A DNA stretch of 42,507 bases from an uncultured Chloroflexota bacterium (GCA_903914955.1 CAIWRB010000162.1:1-42507); one strand, 5' to 3'; shown: positions 26,706 through 35,670, counted from the stretch's first letter. Made by a program: numbers and translations. The notes: generated by a model from the letters alone, not told the origin.

Positions 26706-27686
26706 TTATTTTTTCTCAACAGGTGTTTCCTGCGGCTGTTCTTTCTTCACTTTGTTGCCGCGCATTTTTCGGAAGAGTTTGCGCGCGCCGAGAAAGACAA
26801 GATACAGCGGGATGCCGATGATGAACCATACGGGCAGGGTGTAGATCACAAAGCGGATGATGAATTCCGTAAAGCCTTTCATGAAATTGATCAGATCCTG
26901 CACCGCTGTAAGCGCCACACCTTTGGGTTCCCATTTTCCGATGACAAGGGGTTGAATGGTTTCTTCGGCGATGATGTGCACGGTGATAGCTGAAAGCGCG
27001 GCGGCTTCTTCGTAATATTTGATCTGTCCCTTTACCAGTTCGATCTGCTCACGATAATAGACGAGTTGGTTGAAGATGTTGACCACGTCTGTGGTGTCTG
27101 TGGCTTTTTTCAGGATCTCGTTTAACTGTGATTCTGCGGATTCGAAATTCTTTAATCGCGATTGCAGATCTACATATTCAGCGGTCACATCTTGACCCGA
27201 AATATTTTCAGCTTGGATCTCAACTGTATCTTTCTTGATCTGGTTCATCGCGTCTTCCAATTTTTCAGAAGGCACGCGGACAACGATTTGCGCTTCGGGT
27301 ACTTTGATATTTGTGTTTGTATAGCTTTGATATAAATTTGATGAAACAACAAACCCGCCCATTTGCTGCGTCATCACTTGAATGTTCTTCATGCGCCCTT
27401 CCACATCCGCGACGACGATGGCAAGGTCTGCATTTTTGATGACGATGCGTTCGATTGCCGCCGCAGAAACACCAGACCCGGAGTTCGCTGTTGATTGTTC
27501 AGCCGATCTTGCTTCTGGAGCACTGGCAGGCTGGAGGGAGTCCTGGGCTACGGATGGCGCGCCGCCCATTTCCGGGGAATTATTGTAAAAATCTGCTGGT
27601 GCAGGGACTTCTACTGGTGAAGCACCACACGCGGCGAGGATCAGTGCGGTAATGACAATGAGACTAAATGGCAAAATTCTTTTCAT
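26706..27686 (-). CDS. DUF4349 membrane lipoprotein
   Basis: A 326-residue DUF4349 protein. The first 20 residues form a lipoprotein signal (hydrophobic stretch then LAAC lipobox), so it should be exported and lipid-anchored. A low-complexity Pro/Ala/Ser segment is followed by the conserved domain (about 80-260: IVIKNADLAIVV, MGGFVVSSN, VVRVPSEKLEDAMNQI, YVDLQSRLKNFESAE) with a coiled coil. A C-terminal transmembrane segment (about 275-300) and a basic tail come last. Function of the family is unknown. AAAGGAG precedes ATG 27686. It follows the metallophosphoesterase gene by 84 bases, possibly on the same transcript. Confidence 0.87.
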   Translation of the reverse strand: MKRILPFSLIVITALILAACGASPVEVPAPADFYNNSPEMGGAPSVAQDSLQPASAPEARSAEQSTANSGSGVSAAAIERIVIKNADLAIVVADVEGRMKNIQVMTQQMGGFVVSSNLYQSYTNTNIKVPEAQIVVRVPSEKLEDAMNQIKKDTVEIQAENISGQDVTAEYVDLQSRLKNFESAESQLNEILKKATDTTDVVNIFNQLVYYREQIELVKGQIKYYEEAAALSAITVHIIAEETIQPLVIGKWEPKGVALTAVQDLINFMKGFTEFIIRFVIYTLPVWFIIGIPLYLVFLGARKLFRKMRGNKVKKEQPQETPVEKK

Positions 27687-27770
27687 GATTTCTTCTCCTT
27701 TTTTAATTCTCTACCTAAAAGACGAACATCATTGAGAATTAGTTCCAGCCTTCCTCTCTCTGCTTCCCAA

Positions 27771-28502
27771 CTACCAACCATCAGCAAGGCGTACTGCGTG
27801 TTTCTCCGGCAAACCCGAAGAGCGGATCCGTTCCTGCACTTCGGCGATGTTGTATTCCACGCGGCGCGGAGTCCACGTGCGTGATTCAGTTTCGTAGATG
27901 GCGTATGCGGCGCGTGGATCACGATCTCGAGGCTGGCCGACCGAACCTGGATTCAGGATCAACCTTGGGCTCAGGGTGACCGTTTTATTGGGTATTGATT
28001 GCTCCAGAGTAACGCGTTCGGTTTTTACATCCATCGCGAACAGACATTGAATGTGAGTATGGCCAACAAAACACCACGGCGTGCTAAAGTGATCGAAGTT
28101 GACGCGCGCCGAAAGCCCGTTCAAAATATATTCCCACAATGGCTCGCGCGGACTTCCATGCGCGAGCGTGGCTTCACCGCATACTTTTGCGGTTGAAGAA
28201 AGTGAGCGCATAAAATCCATATTGCTCGCAGTTAAAACTTTTTCGTGATAGATCAGCGCACGGCGCGCATCGCCATTAAAGGTTTCGAAAGGCATTCTGC
28301 CAATGACAGCAACATCATGATTGCCAAGCATGCAGGTAAGGTTTACAGCATCACGCATTTCTTCAACGACTGCGTTCGGGTCGGGGCCATATCCGACAAG
28401 ATCGCCAAGACACCAGGTTTCATCTACCTGGCCGGCGTCAGTTATCACCGCTTTGAGCGCAGTGTAATTTGCATGGATATCCGATACGACCAAAACGCGC
28501 AT
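27771..28502 (-). CDS. Calcineurin-like metallophosphoesterase
   Basis: A 243-residue YfcE-like phosphoesterase. All metal motifs are visible: DIHANYTAL, GDLVGYGPDP, GNHD, AHGSPREPL, GHTH, and a late NPGSVGQPRD. Substrate could be a nucleotide, a phosphodiester or a protein phosphate; nothing here decides it. A GTG at 28508 is in frame, but GGAG five bases before ATG 28502 fixes the start. It overlaps the coaBC stop closely, so it is translated from the coaBC transcript. Confidence 0.88.
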   Translation of the reverse strand: MRVLVVSDIHANYTALKAVITDAGQVDETWCLGDLVGYGPDPNAVVEEMRDAVNLTCMLGNHDVAVIGRMPFETFNGDARRALIYHEKVLTASNMDFMRSLSSTAKVCGEATLAHGSPREPLWEYILNGLSARVNFDHFSTPWCFVGHTHIQCLFAMDVKTERVTLEQSIPNKTVTLSPRLILNPGSVGQPRDRDPRAAYAIYETESRTWTPRRVEYNIAEVQERIRSSGLPEKHAVRLADGW

Positions 28503-28504
28503 GT

Positions 28505-29710
28505 TCACTCCAAAAATTTTGATGTGTGTTCAATGATTTTTTCCGCCACTTCGAACTTGCTCATCAGTGGTAAAGTTTCCTGATTGCCATTGGCGAACAA
28601 TAGCGTTACCCGATTGGTCTCGACGGCGAAACCGGCATCCTTCGCAGAAATATCATTTGCAACAATAAGATCCAAATTTTTTGATCTTAATTTTTCGGAT
28701 GCATTTTCGAACAGGTTCTGACTCTCGGCCGCGAATCCCACTACGATTTGAAAGCGCTTCTTACCGACCTGTGAACTGGTGATTGTTTCAAGAATATCAG
28801 GTGCCGCTTCGAGTCTGATCTGCGGAATGCCGTCGCGTTTTTTTAATTTATCTTTCGCCGTCTGCGCTGGTCGGAAATCTGCCGCTGCCGCCGCCATGAT
28901 CAAAGCGTCAGCTGATTCATCCATCAGAGCATTGAGCATTTCCTGTACACTATTGACCTTTACCACGCGCGCGCCCACCGGCGGAGTTAATGCTGTCGGC
29001 GCAGTGATCAGGCAAACCTGCGCGCCTGAATCAAGCGCGGCTTGAGCGATCGCATATCCCTGTCTGCCTGAAGAATGATTTGTGATGACGCGTACCGGGT
29101 CGATCGATTCCTGCGTACCCCCCGCAGTGACGAGAATTTTTTTACCCGCAAGTTTTCCATTTTTACCGAGCGCGATCCGAAGGTGGCCGAAAATTTCGGC
29201 AGGTTCGATCATTCGTCCCTTGCCGGTTAATCCGGAAGCGAGATGTCCGTCTGCTGGACCAATGATGATCGCACCGCTCTTTTTTAGCTTCGCAATATTT
29301 TCCTGAGTGGTGGAATGATAGAACATACCACCATCCATGGCAGGCGCGATCACTAATGGACATTCCGCTGCCAACGCTGTGACCGTCAATAAATTATCAG
29401 CGAGACCATTTGCGAGTTTAGCGATTGTATTCGCTGTACATGGCGCGATGACCAGTAGATCGGCTATTTTTCCAAAGCTGACATGTAGTATATGAGCTTC
29501 ATTGCCCCACAGATCCTGGTCGGTAAATGCGCGGCGACCGGTCACAGATTGAAAGGTGAGTGGTGTGACAAATTTTTCCCCCGCGCCTGTTATGAGTACA
29601 TCTACTTGTGCGCCAGCCTGCGCGAGCTTGGATGCAAGGTCTGCGGCTTTATAACCCGCAATGGAACCTGTCACGCCGAGCAGGATGTGTTTTCCTGAAA
29701 AGATGGACAT
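28505..29710 (-). CDS. coaBC: Bifunctional phosphopantothenoylcysteine decarboxylase/synthase
   Basis: A 401-residue CoaBC (Dfp) that ligates cysteine to 4'-phosphopantothenate and decarboxylates the product in coenzyme A synthesis. The N-terminal flavoprotein half (about 1-180) has GVTGSIAGYKAADL, HILHVSFGKIADLLVIAPCTANTIAK and APAMDGGM. The C-terminal synthetase half (about 188-400) has ILVTAGGTQESIDPVRVITNHSSGRQGYAIA and the KLKKRDG lysine motif. Two variations are notable: Asp replaces the usual Asn of PAMN, and the flap region reads GLTGKGRM without the Cys of the E. coli enzyme. Both may be lineage features. A TATAAT nine bases before ATG 29710 and no ribosome site suggest a very short or absent leader. 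Confidence 0.93.
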   Translation of the reverse strand: MSIFSGKHILLGVTGSIAGYKAADLASKLAQAGAQVDVLITGAGEKFVTPLTFQSVTGRRAFTDQDLWGNEAHILHVSFGKIADLLVIAPCTANTIAKLANGLADNLLTVTALAAECPLVIAPAMDGGMFYHSTTQENIAKLKKSGAIIIGPADGHLASGLTGKGRMIEPAEIFGHLRIALGKNGKLAGKKILVTAGGTQESIDPVRVITNHSSGRQGYAIAQAALDSGAQVCLITAPTALTPPVGARVVKVNSVQEMLNALMDESADALIMAAAAADFRPAQTAKDKLKKRDGIPQIRLEAAPDILETITSSQVGKKRFQIVVGFAAESQNLFENASEKLRSKNLDLIVANDISAKDAGFAVETNRVTLLFANGNQETLPLMSKFEVAEKIIEHTSKFLE

Positions 29711-29719
29711 ACTGGAGTG

Positions 29720-29725
29720 ATTATA
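29720..29725 (-). promoter_or_regulatory. -10 box of coaBC
   Basis: TATAAT on the minus strand, nine bases before ATG 29710. The sequence between has no purine-rich ribosome site, so a leaderless or near-leaderless mRNA is expected. Confidence 0.5.
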
Positions 29726-29800
29726 CTTCTAACAATAATAAATCCTGAATGGGAATTCATTTCAAATTCGGTTGCCAAAAAATTCCCCAAAAATTGCCCC

Positions 29801-29829
29801 TTGACGCATCTGAAGTACGCGCATAGAAT
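29801..29829 (+). promoter_or_regulatory. Promoter of the aromatic operon
   Basis: TTGACG (29801-29806), a 17-base spacer and TAGAAT (29824-29829) match the sigma-70 type consensus. The predicted start near 29836 is only about four bases before the leader peptide ATG at 29840, which has no ribosome site. The leader may therefore be read from an almost leaderless transcript. Confidence 0.75.
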
Positions 29830-29839
29830 AGCGCCCAAT

Positions 29840-29914
29840 ATGTTATCTACTGTCCGCTTTTATTTTGCGTATTACTTTAACGGCCTCCGCTCGGTTGCCG
29901 CTGGTTGCGCTTAA
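29840..29914 (+). CDS. Phe/Tyr-rich attenuator leader peptide
   Basis: A 24-codon ORF starting MLSTVR and then FYFAYYF, that is three Phe and three Tyr in seven codons, ending GCA before TAA. It lies between a good promoter and an intrinsic terminator, 133 bases ahead of chorismate mutase. The composition matches the pathway end products Phe and Tyr, as in known phe, trp and his leader peptides. It has no ribosome site; translation would start at the very 5' end. The ORF also contains the antiterminator segment at 29882-29898. The assignment is from composition, position and pairing, not homology. Confidence 0.82.
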   Translation: MLSTVRFYFAYYFNGLRSVAAGCA

Positions 29915-29953
29915 GTAGACAGAAAAAAATCTGTATGCAAAAAGAGCGAGGCC
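29882..29953 (+). promoter_or_regulatory. Predicted antiterminator of the aromatic operon attenuator
   Basis: GGCCTC (29882-29887), bulged C, GCTC (29889-29892), then TTGC (29895-29898) can pair with GCAA (29937-29940), GAGC (29944-29947) and GAGGCC (29948-29953). That is 14 base pairs with one bulge and one small internal loop. The right-hand partner is the 5' arm of the terminator, so the two structures exclude each other. Between them lie the leader stop and a small ACAGA/TCTGT hairpin (29919-29934). Confidence 0.72.
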
Positions 29954-29973
29954 ACACGGTCTCGCTCTTTTTT
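29940..29973 (+). terminator. Attenuator terminator ahead of aroH
   Basis: AGAGCGAGGCC (29943-29953) pairs with GGTCTCGCTCT (29958-29968) around ACAC, with one G-T pair, followed by a run of T. It is an intrinsic terminator located inside the leader region, 74 bases before aroH, so read-through must be controlled. Confidence 0.85.
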
Positions 29974-30046
29974 ATTTCATCTTCTCGCTCGCTCACTCAT
30001 TTCCTATTATTGGGAAGAAGGGCTGGGCTGAAGCTAGGAGCAAAAA

Positions 30047-30418
30047 ATGTCAATTCGTGGAATTCGTGGCGCGACAACGGTTTCAGCCGATGATCCTGAT
30101 TTAATTCTCGAAGCCACTCGGGAATTACTGGAGGCAATTCTGAGTGCAAATGCAAGCATGAAGCCCGAAGATGTGGGCAGTGCACTCTTCACGGTGACAG
30201 ATGATCTCGTATCGACATTTCCTGCAGAGGCGGCGAGAAAAATTGGATGGGGGCTCGTCCCGTTGATGTGTATGCGCGAGATTCCCGTTCCTGGTAGTTT
30301 GCGGAGAGTCATCCGCGTGCTTGTTCATTGGAATACGGAAATACCGCAGAATGAAATCACGCATGTGTATTTACGCGAAGCGGTTAAACTAAGACCCGAC
30401 TTGATAGCCGCACAATAG
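30047..30418 (+). CDS. aroH: Chorismate mutase, AroH type
   Basis: A 123-residue monofunctional chorismate mutase of the trimeric AroH class. It turns chorismate into prephenate, the branch point to Phe and Tyr. RGIRGATTV with Arg7, Cys75 and Glu78 in [10 protein letters not shown], Arg90 in RRVIRVL and Tyr108 in HVYL match the Bacillus AroH active-site residues at the same numbers. AGGAG six bases before ATG 30047 supports the start. It is the first structural gene after the attenuator. The 45 bases to aroF are non-coding. Confidence 0.94.
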   Translation: MSIRGIRGATTVSADDPDLILEATRELLEAILSANASMKPEDVGSALFTVTDDLVSTFPAEAARKIGWGLVPLMCMREIPVPGSLRRVIRVLVHWNTEIPQNEITHVYLREAVKLRPDLIAAQ

Positions 30419-30463
30419 AAATTAATTTTTTTTTCTTCATCCTTTGCATTTAGGAGTTTCACC

Positions 30464-31522
30464 ATGATGATCATAATGAAAGCCAACGCCACACCGCAGG
30501 AAGTTGAAGCAGTGATCGTGCAAATCAAATCAATGGGGCTGGCTGTCCACCTTTCGCAGGGAGTGGAGGCGACGATTATTGGCGCGATCGGCGAGACGCA
30601 TAATATTCCGATGGAACGCTTTGAAGGTTTGGATGGCGTGGATATTGTCCAGCGTATTACCCAACCTTACAAACTTGCCTCTCGGCAATTCCACCCTGAA
30701 GATTCCATGATTCCATTAAACGGATTTTCGGTCGGGGGGAATGAGATCGCGATCATTGCGGGCCCTTGCGCAGTGGAGAGTCGCTCGCAGATCATTGAAA
30801 CAGCCATCGCTGTAAAAGAAGCGGGCGCATCCGCTTTGCGCGGAGGAGTGTTCAAGCCGCGCACATCGCCATATGCATTCCAAGGGCTTGGCGAAGATGG
30901 TCTCGAACTTCTCGCTGAAGCACGTGAAAAAACTGGACTGCCGATCGTTGTTGAGATCATGTCACAAGTTCAATTGGATATGATGGCGAAATATGTGGAT
31001 GTGTTTCAGGTGGGTGCGCGCAATATGCAGAATTTTAATTTGCTGCGCGCCATCGGTGAAGCCCGCACAGCAGTTCTGCTCAAACGCGGACTCTCCGCCA
31101 CGATCGAAGAATTGCTCATGTCTGCAGAATATATTTTAGCGGGGGGAAATCAGCGTGTGATGTTATGCGAGCGCGGCATTCGCACGTTTGAAACATCGAC
31201 GCGTAACACAACTGATATTAATGCCATTCCCGTTTTAAAACATTTAACTCATTTGCCAGTTATCCTCGACCCATCCCATTCCACAGGTCACGCCGATTAT
31301 GTCGCCGCGATCGCGCGGGCAGGCATTGCCGCAGGCGCCGATGGGCTCATCATCGAAGTTCATCCTGACCCTGCCAAAGCAGTTTCAGATGGCAAGCAAT
31401 CTCTCAGACCAGAAAAATTTGCCGAGATGGTTAAACAGGTTGGTCAGATCGCGCAGATCATGGGGCGAAGCCTCATAACGGTTCAAGGTGAATATTCGCC
31501 CTTGAAGCAGGGTTGGGCGTGA
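30464..31522 (+). CDS. aroF: DAHP synthase, first copy
   Basis: A 352-residue 3-deoxy-D-arabino-heptulosonate 7-phosphate synthase that joins PEP and erythrose 4-phosphate, the entry to the shikimate pathway. Residues 1-70 form the ferredoxin-like N-terminal regulatory domain ([15 protein letters not shown]), as in the Thermotoga-type enzyme. The barrel has [55 protein letters not shown] and [13 protein letters not shown], with the Cys, His, Glu and Asp metal ligands. The N-terminal domain usually carries Tyr or Phe feedback inhibition. It is 76 bases from a second copy of about the same length. Confidence 0.94.
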   Translation: MMIIMKANATPQEVEAVIVQIKSMGLAVHLSQGVEATIIGAIGETHNIPMERFEGLDGVDIVQRITQPYKLASRQFHPEDSMIPLNGFSVGGNEIAIIAGPCAVESRSQIIETAIAVKEAGASALRGGVFKPRTSPYAFQGLGEDGLELLAEAREKTGLPIVVEIMSQVQLDMMAKYVDVFQVGARNMQNFNLLRAIGEARTAVLLKRGLSATIEELLMSAEYILAGGNQRVMLCERGIRTFETSTRNTTDINAIPVLKHLTHLPVILDPSHSTGHADYVAAIARAGIAAGADGLIIEVHPDPAKAVSDGKQSLRPEKFAEMVKQVGQIAQIMGRSLITVQGEYSPLKQGWA

Positions 31523-31598
31523 GAACAGTGATCAGTAATTTGTAAATGGTACCCGTCAATTATCAACAACAAACACAAAGTCAAAAGGAAAATTAACT

Positions 31599-32633
31599 AT
31601 GATGATCATCATGCACCCAGGTGCACCCAGAGAACAAATTCAAGGCGTAATTGCTGAAATCGAAAACCAGAAATTGTCATCGCACATTATTGAAGGCGTG
31701 GAGCAAACCATCATCGGTGCAGTTGGTGACGGGCATTATGTCGCCAAGGAAATTTTCGAAGCCTTGCCTGGCGTGCTGTCAGTTCAGCGTATTTCACAGC
31801 CTTATAAACTTGCTTCACGACAATTTCACGAACAGGATTCCATCTTTCAGCTCGATGGTTTCTCTATTGGAAGTTTGGAAATTCCCATCATCGCAGGGCC
31901 ATGCTCGGTTGAGTCGCGCGCGCAGATTCTTGAAATCGCGCAGGCAGTTAAAGAAGCAGGCGCGAACGCCCTGCGCGGCGGGGTCTACAAACCGCGCACC
32001 TCGCCGTATGCGTTTCAAGGTCTCGGCGAAGAAGGTCTCGAATACATGGCTGAAGCTCGTGAAAAAACAGGCCTTCCGCTCGTGGTCGAGGTGATGGCCG
32101 TTTCGCAAATTCCGATGATGGAGAAATATGTAGATGTCTTTCAACTTGGCGCGCGCAACATGCAAAACTTTAATCTCTTGCGCGCTATTGGTGAAACGCG
32201 AACTCCCGTGCTTTTCAAGCGCGGCATGTCTGCCACCATCGAAGAAATGTTGATGGCAAGCGAATATATTATCAGCGGCGGCAACACGCGCGTCATGTTA
32301 TGTGAGCGCGGCATCCGTACCTTTGAAACCGCCACGCGCAACACCACCGACATCAACGCTATTCCAGTGCTCAAAAAACTCACGCATCTGCCAGTCATCA
32401 TTGATCCGAGTCATTCAACTGGTGATTCCGCTTTTGTATCCGCTGTTGCGAGAGCAGGTGTCGCAGCGGGCGCGGATGGCATCATTGTCGAAGTTCATCA
32501 CGATCCCGCGCACGCCATCTCGGATGGCAAGCAGTCGCTGACACCTGAGGCATTTGCAAAAATGGTGAAGCAGGTCAGGGCGGTGGCTGAAGCGGTGGAC
32601 CGTCGCCTCGTCGCTCAACATGAAAAAATTTGA
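31599..32633 (+). CDS. aroF: DAHP synthase, second copy
   Basis: A 344-residue paralogue of the preceding gene, with the same two-domain layout and motifs ([57 protein letters not shown]). Identity is high through the barrel, while the N-terminal regulatory domain differs more, which would suit different effector preferences. AAAGGAA precedes ATG 31599. Its last 14 bases overlap tyrA. The gap from copy one contains AGTGATCAGTAATTTG, a tract that also appears at the end of aroKB. Confidence 0.94.
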   Translation: MMIIMHPGAPREQIQGVIAEIENQKLSSHIIEGVEQTIIGAVGDGHYVAKEIFEALPGVLSVQRISQPYKLASRQFHEQDSIFQLDGFSIGSLEIPIIAGPCSVESRAQILEIAQAVKEAGANALRGGVYKPRTSPYAFQGLGEEGLEYMAEAREKTGLPLVVEVMAVSQIPMMEKYVDVFQLGARNMQNFNLLRAIGETRTPVLFKRGMSATIEEMLMASEYIISGGNTRVMLCERGIRTFETATRNTTDINAIPVLKKLTHLPVIIDPSHSTGDSAFVSAVARAGVAAGADGIIVEVHHDPAHAISDGKQSLTPEAFAKMVKQVRAVAEAVDRRLVAQHEKI

Positions 32634-33474
32634 TCTCGTTGAGTCCAGGATCGCAATCATCGGATTGGGATTAATGGGCGGCTCGCTCGCATTGGGATTA
32701 CGCGGAAAATGCGCCGCGCTTTTTGGATGTGATCCGCATCTTCCTACGCTCGAGCTTGCTCTGTCCCAAAATATAGTGGACTACGCTGATAGCGACCCTG
32801 CCAAAGTGCTCCCCGAAGTTGACCTGGTTGTTCTGTCGGCGCCCGTCCCCGCGATCTTGACTGTGCTGGAGCAGCTGCCAACTTTTACATCAAAGCCATG
32901 TATCGTACTGGATATGGGTTCAACAAAAAAAATGATCGTTGACTCCATGTCACGCCTGCCCGATCGCTTTGATCCCATCGGCGGACATCCCATCTGCGGC
33001 AAGGAAAAACTCTCCCTTGCCAACGCCGAACGGACTCTATATTACGCCGCACCATTTTTGTTGACTCCGTTAGAGCGAACCTCTGCGCGTGCTTTATCCG
33101 CCGCCCATCAAATTATCGAGGCTGTCGGCGCGAAAGCCAAAATCCTGGACGCAGTTGAACATGACCGCATTCTTGCCTCCACGAGTCATTTGCCGTTTTT
33201 GATTTCATCAGCGCTTGCGCTTGCTACTCCAGCCGATGTCACCTCATTCATTGGCCCGGGTTTCACATCCACAAGCAGATTGGCTGGCACATCCTCTTCG
33301 ATGATGCTGGGCGTTCTGCAATCAAATCAAGAAAATGTATTGACTGCTTTGCGCGAATTGCAAAACCAATTAGCCGAGATCGAATCTTATTTATCTGCAA
33401 AGGATTTTCTGAAACTTGAATCTATTTTGAACGAAGCGCAGAAAAAATATCAGGTATTTATTCACCCTTCATAA
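32620..33474 (+). CDS. tyrA: Prephenate dehydrogenase
   Basis: A 284-residue TyrA-type enzyme that oxidatively decarboxylates prephenate to 4-hydroxyphenylpyruvate for tyrosine. The NAD(P)-binding [13 protein letters not shown] is at about 15-27. [19 protein letters not shown] and [17 protein letters not shown] give the catalytic and substrate-binding His residues. No fused chorismate mutase or ACT domain is present, so feedback control would have to come from other steps. It overlaps aroF copy two by 14 bases, so translation is coupled. An arogenate specificity cannot be excluded. No prephenate dehydratase gene is in the window. Confidence 0.92.
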   Translation: MKKFDLVESRIAIIGLGLMGGSLALGLRGKCAALFGCDPHLPTLELALSQNIVDYADSDPAKVLPEVDLVVLSAPVPAILTVLEQLPTFTSKPCIVLDMGSTKKMIVDSMSRLPDRFDPIGGHPICGKEKLSLANAERTLYYAAPFLLTPLERTSARALSAAHQIIEAVGAKAKILDAVEHDRILASTSHLPFLISSALALATPADVTSFIGPGFTSTSRLAGTSSSMMLGVLQSNQENVLTALRELQNQLAEIESYLSAKDFLKLESILNEAQKKYQVFIHPS

Positions 33475-33500
33475 TTTACACAAAGCGTTCATCCTTTCCA

Positions 33501-34793
33501 ATGCAAATCATACCCATTGCTCATCCACTCTCTGCCGTCGTCCGCGTGCCTGGCTCCAAGTCGCTGACCAATCGCGCTTTATTGATCGCATCCCTTGTAA
33601 ACGGATCCACGCATTTAACCAACGCTTTGTTCTCCGATGACTCGCGTCACTTTGCCAAAGCTTTGCAAGCATTAGGCTTTGATATCCAGTTCGATGAAAC
33701 CGATCAAACAATGACCGTCACAGGGTTGGGTGGAAAAATTCCTGCCAGCAAAGCCGAACTCTTTATTGGCAACGCGGGTACTGCCGCGAGGTTTCTCTCC
33801 GCTTTTCTTACACTTGGCAACGGCGAATATATTTTGGACGGCGAGCCGCGTATGCGTGAACGTCCCATCGGGGACTTGGTTGATTCATTAACTCAACTTG
33901 GCGCAAACATTCGTCCAGTGGAGAATGTAGAAGGCGGAAAGCGGAATGCGCAAATCTGTCCTCCTGTGAAAATCACCGCCAATGGTTTGCCAGGCGGGAA
34001 GGCCCAAATCGCTGGCGATATTTCATCCCAGTTTTTATCCGCATTGCTGATGGTGGCTCCGTATGCCCAAGGCGAGATCAAAATTACACTTTCGACAGAA
34101 TTAAACTCGAAGCCTTATGTAGACATGACCATCGACATCATGAAAGACTTCGGCGTGGAAATCGAACGTGATGGGTACAATAGTTTTACTATTCATCCAG
34201 CCGCATATTTGCCAATTAGCAATTACCAAATCGAATCTGATGCTTCTGCAGCTTCCTACTTTTTCGCCGCTCCGGCCATTTGCGGCGGGACTGTCAGAGT
34301 AGAAAATATCTCAAGAAAATCCGTGCAGGGCGATATCGCATTTCTCGATATCTTGAAACAAATGGGCTGTCAGGTTATGGAAGGGGAAAACTTCATCGAA
34401 GTCACCGACGCGGAATTATTGCTTGGCGTTGATGTTGATATGTGTGACATCTCTGACACGGCCCAAACCCTCGCGGCGATTGCGCCCTTTGCATCTTCGT
34501 CGACCAGAATTCGCGGCATCGCTTCTGCGCGAGTGAAAGAGACTGATCGGGTCCACGCTACCTGCACCGAGCTTGCCCGCCTCGGCGTCCAAGTGGAGGA
34601 GCATGAAGATGGCATGACGATTCATCCCTGTAAAATTTTCTGGCCTGCCAACATTCAAACCTACAATGACCACCGTATGGCAATGGCATTCTCTCTGATC
34701 GGTTTGCGCGTTGACGGAGTAGCGATTGAAAATTCTACATGTGTTTCCAAAACATTCCCAAACTATTTTGAAGTATTGGACTCTTTGCGATGA
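33501..34793 (+). CDS. aroA: 3-phosphoshikimate 1-carboxyvinyltransferase (EPSP synthase)
   Basis: A 430-residue EPSP synthase that transfers the enolpyruvyl group of PEP to shikimate 3-phosphate. PGSKSLTNRALLIA with Lys20, Ser21 and Arg25, NAGTAARFLSAFLTL, GEPRMRERPI, SSQFLSALLMVAP, and the C-terminal KETDR and NDHRMAMAF are all present. The loop after NAGTA reads ARF, while the plant and E. coli enzymes have MRP there. The stop overlaps the aroE start as ATGA. Confidence 0.94.
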   Translation: MQIIPIAHPLSAVVRVPGSKSLTNRALLIASLVNGSTHLTNALFSDDSRHFAKALQALGFDIQFDETDQTMTVTGLGGKIPASKAELFIGNAGTAARFLSAFLTLGNGEYILDGEPRMRERPIGDLVDSLTQLGANIRPVENVEGGKRNAQICPPVKITANGLPGGKAQIAGDISSQFLSALLMVAPYAQGEIKITLSTELNSKPYVDMTIDIMKDFGVEIERDGYNSFTIHPAAYLPISNYQIESDASAASYFFAAPAICGGTVRVENISRKSVQGDIAFLDILKQMGCQVMEGENFIEVTDAELLLGVDVDMCDISDTAQTLAAIAPFASSSTRIRGIASARVKETDRVHATCTELARLGVQVEEHEDGMTIHPCKIFWPANIQTYNDHRMAMAFSLIGLRVDGVAIENSTCVSKTFPNYFEVLDSLR

Positions 34794-35620
34794 TTCGTCT
34801 TGGCTTGATAGGCTATCCGCTCGGACATTCCCTCTCGCCCAAAATTCATACTGCGGCATTGAAAGCCTGTGGATTACATGGTGACTATTCGCTTTTTCCA
34901 ATTCACCCTGACGATAAACCTGGGTTGAAAAAATTACTTGACCAAGTCCGCGTTGATGAAATTGCTGGACTCAACGTCACCATTCCGCATAAGCAAAATG
35001 TGATCGGGTTCATGGATGAGCTAACTCCAACCGCTCAAGTCATTGGAGCGGTCAACACAGTTTATTCGCGAGATAATAAATTAATTGGAGATAACACTGA
35101 CGCCGCTGGTTTTCTAACTGATCTGAATCGATTCGTTGCCACTCAGCAATCGGCGGCCCGAAATCGTAAATCATCAATGGTACTTGGCGCAGGTGGTTCG
35201 GCGTGCGCGGTTGTATACGCACTACTGAATGATGGCTGGCAAGTCACAATTGCCGCCCGCCGCATTGAACAGGCTCAAGAATTAGCGGCGCAGTTTAAGA
35301 ACGCCAGTGCTGTAGAACTTAATTTTCAAACTTTCCAACCTTCAAACCTGCAACTGATCGTCAACACCACTCCAGTAGGTATGACCCCACTCACCGACGA
35401 ATCTCCATTGCCTGAAAATACTTCTCTTTCATCAGACACAATAATTTATGATTTGGTCTACAATCCGCGTGAGACAAAATTAGTGAAAGACGCGCACATG
35501 CATGGATTATCTGCTACAACTGGACTCGGGATGCTCATCGAACAAGCCGCCCTTGCCTTTGAGATCTGGACGGGACATAACCCGCCAAGAGATGTTTTAT
35601 ATACCTCGGTGGTTGAGTAG
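34790..35620 (+). CDS. aroE: Shikimate dehydrogenase
   Basis: A 276-residue AroE reducing 3-dehydroshikimate to shikimate with NADPH. GYPLGHSLSPKIHTAAL, NVTIPHK with catalytic Lys68, GAVNTVY, DNTDAAGF with Asp104, the dinucleotide motif VLGAGGSACAVVYAL, and the C-terminal GLGMLIEQAALAFEIWTG are seen. A linker (FQTFQPSNLQL) is encoded by a CTTTCCAACCTTCAAACC tract like those in the intergenic repeats of this window. The ATG overlaps the aroA stop. Confidence 0.94.
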   Translation: MIRLGLIGYPLGHSLSPKIHTAALKACGLHGDYSLFPIHPDDKPGLKKLLDQVRVDEIAGLNVTIPHKQNVIGFMDELTPTAQVIGAVNTVYSRDNKLIGDNTDAAGFLTDLNRFVATQQSAARNRKSSMVLGAGGSACAVVYALLNDGWQVTIAARRIEQAQELAAQFKNASAVELNFQTFQPSNLQLIVNTTPVGMTPLTDESPLPENTSLSSDTIIYDLVYNPRETKLVKDAHMHGLSATTGLGMLIEQAALAFEIWTGHNPPRDVLYTSVVE

Positions 35621-35670
35621 GGGAGGTATTCTTTCGCCCCGTATCGAAACCACCAATTCATGGAGATCTT

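Noticed and set aside
27687-27783. A 33-codon minus-strand ORF (MVGSWEAERG...) overlapping the DUF4349 start as ATGA
   Set aside because: It has no ribosome site of its own, part of it overlaps the phosphoesterase end, and part is the DUF4349 ribosome site. It may be a coupling peptide but cannot be supported.
29776-30046. T-box or other riboswitch ahead of aroH
   Set aside because: No T-box sequence or specifier loop was found. The leader is short and is better explained by a leader peptide, antiterminator and terminator.
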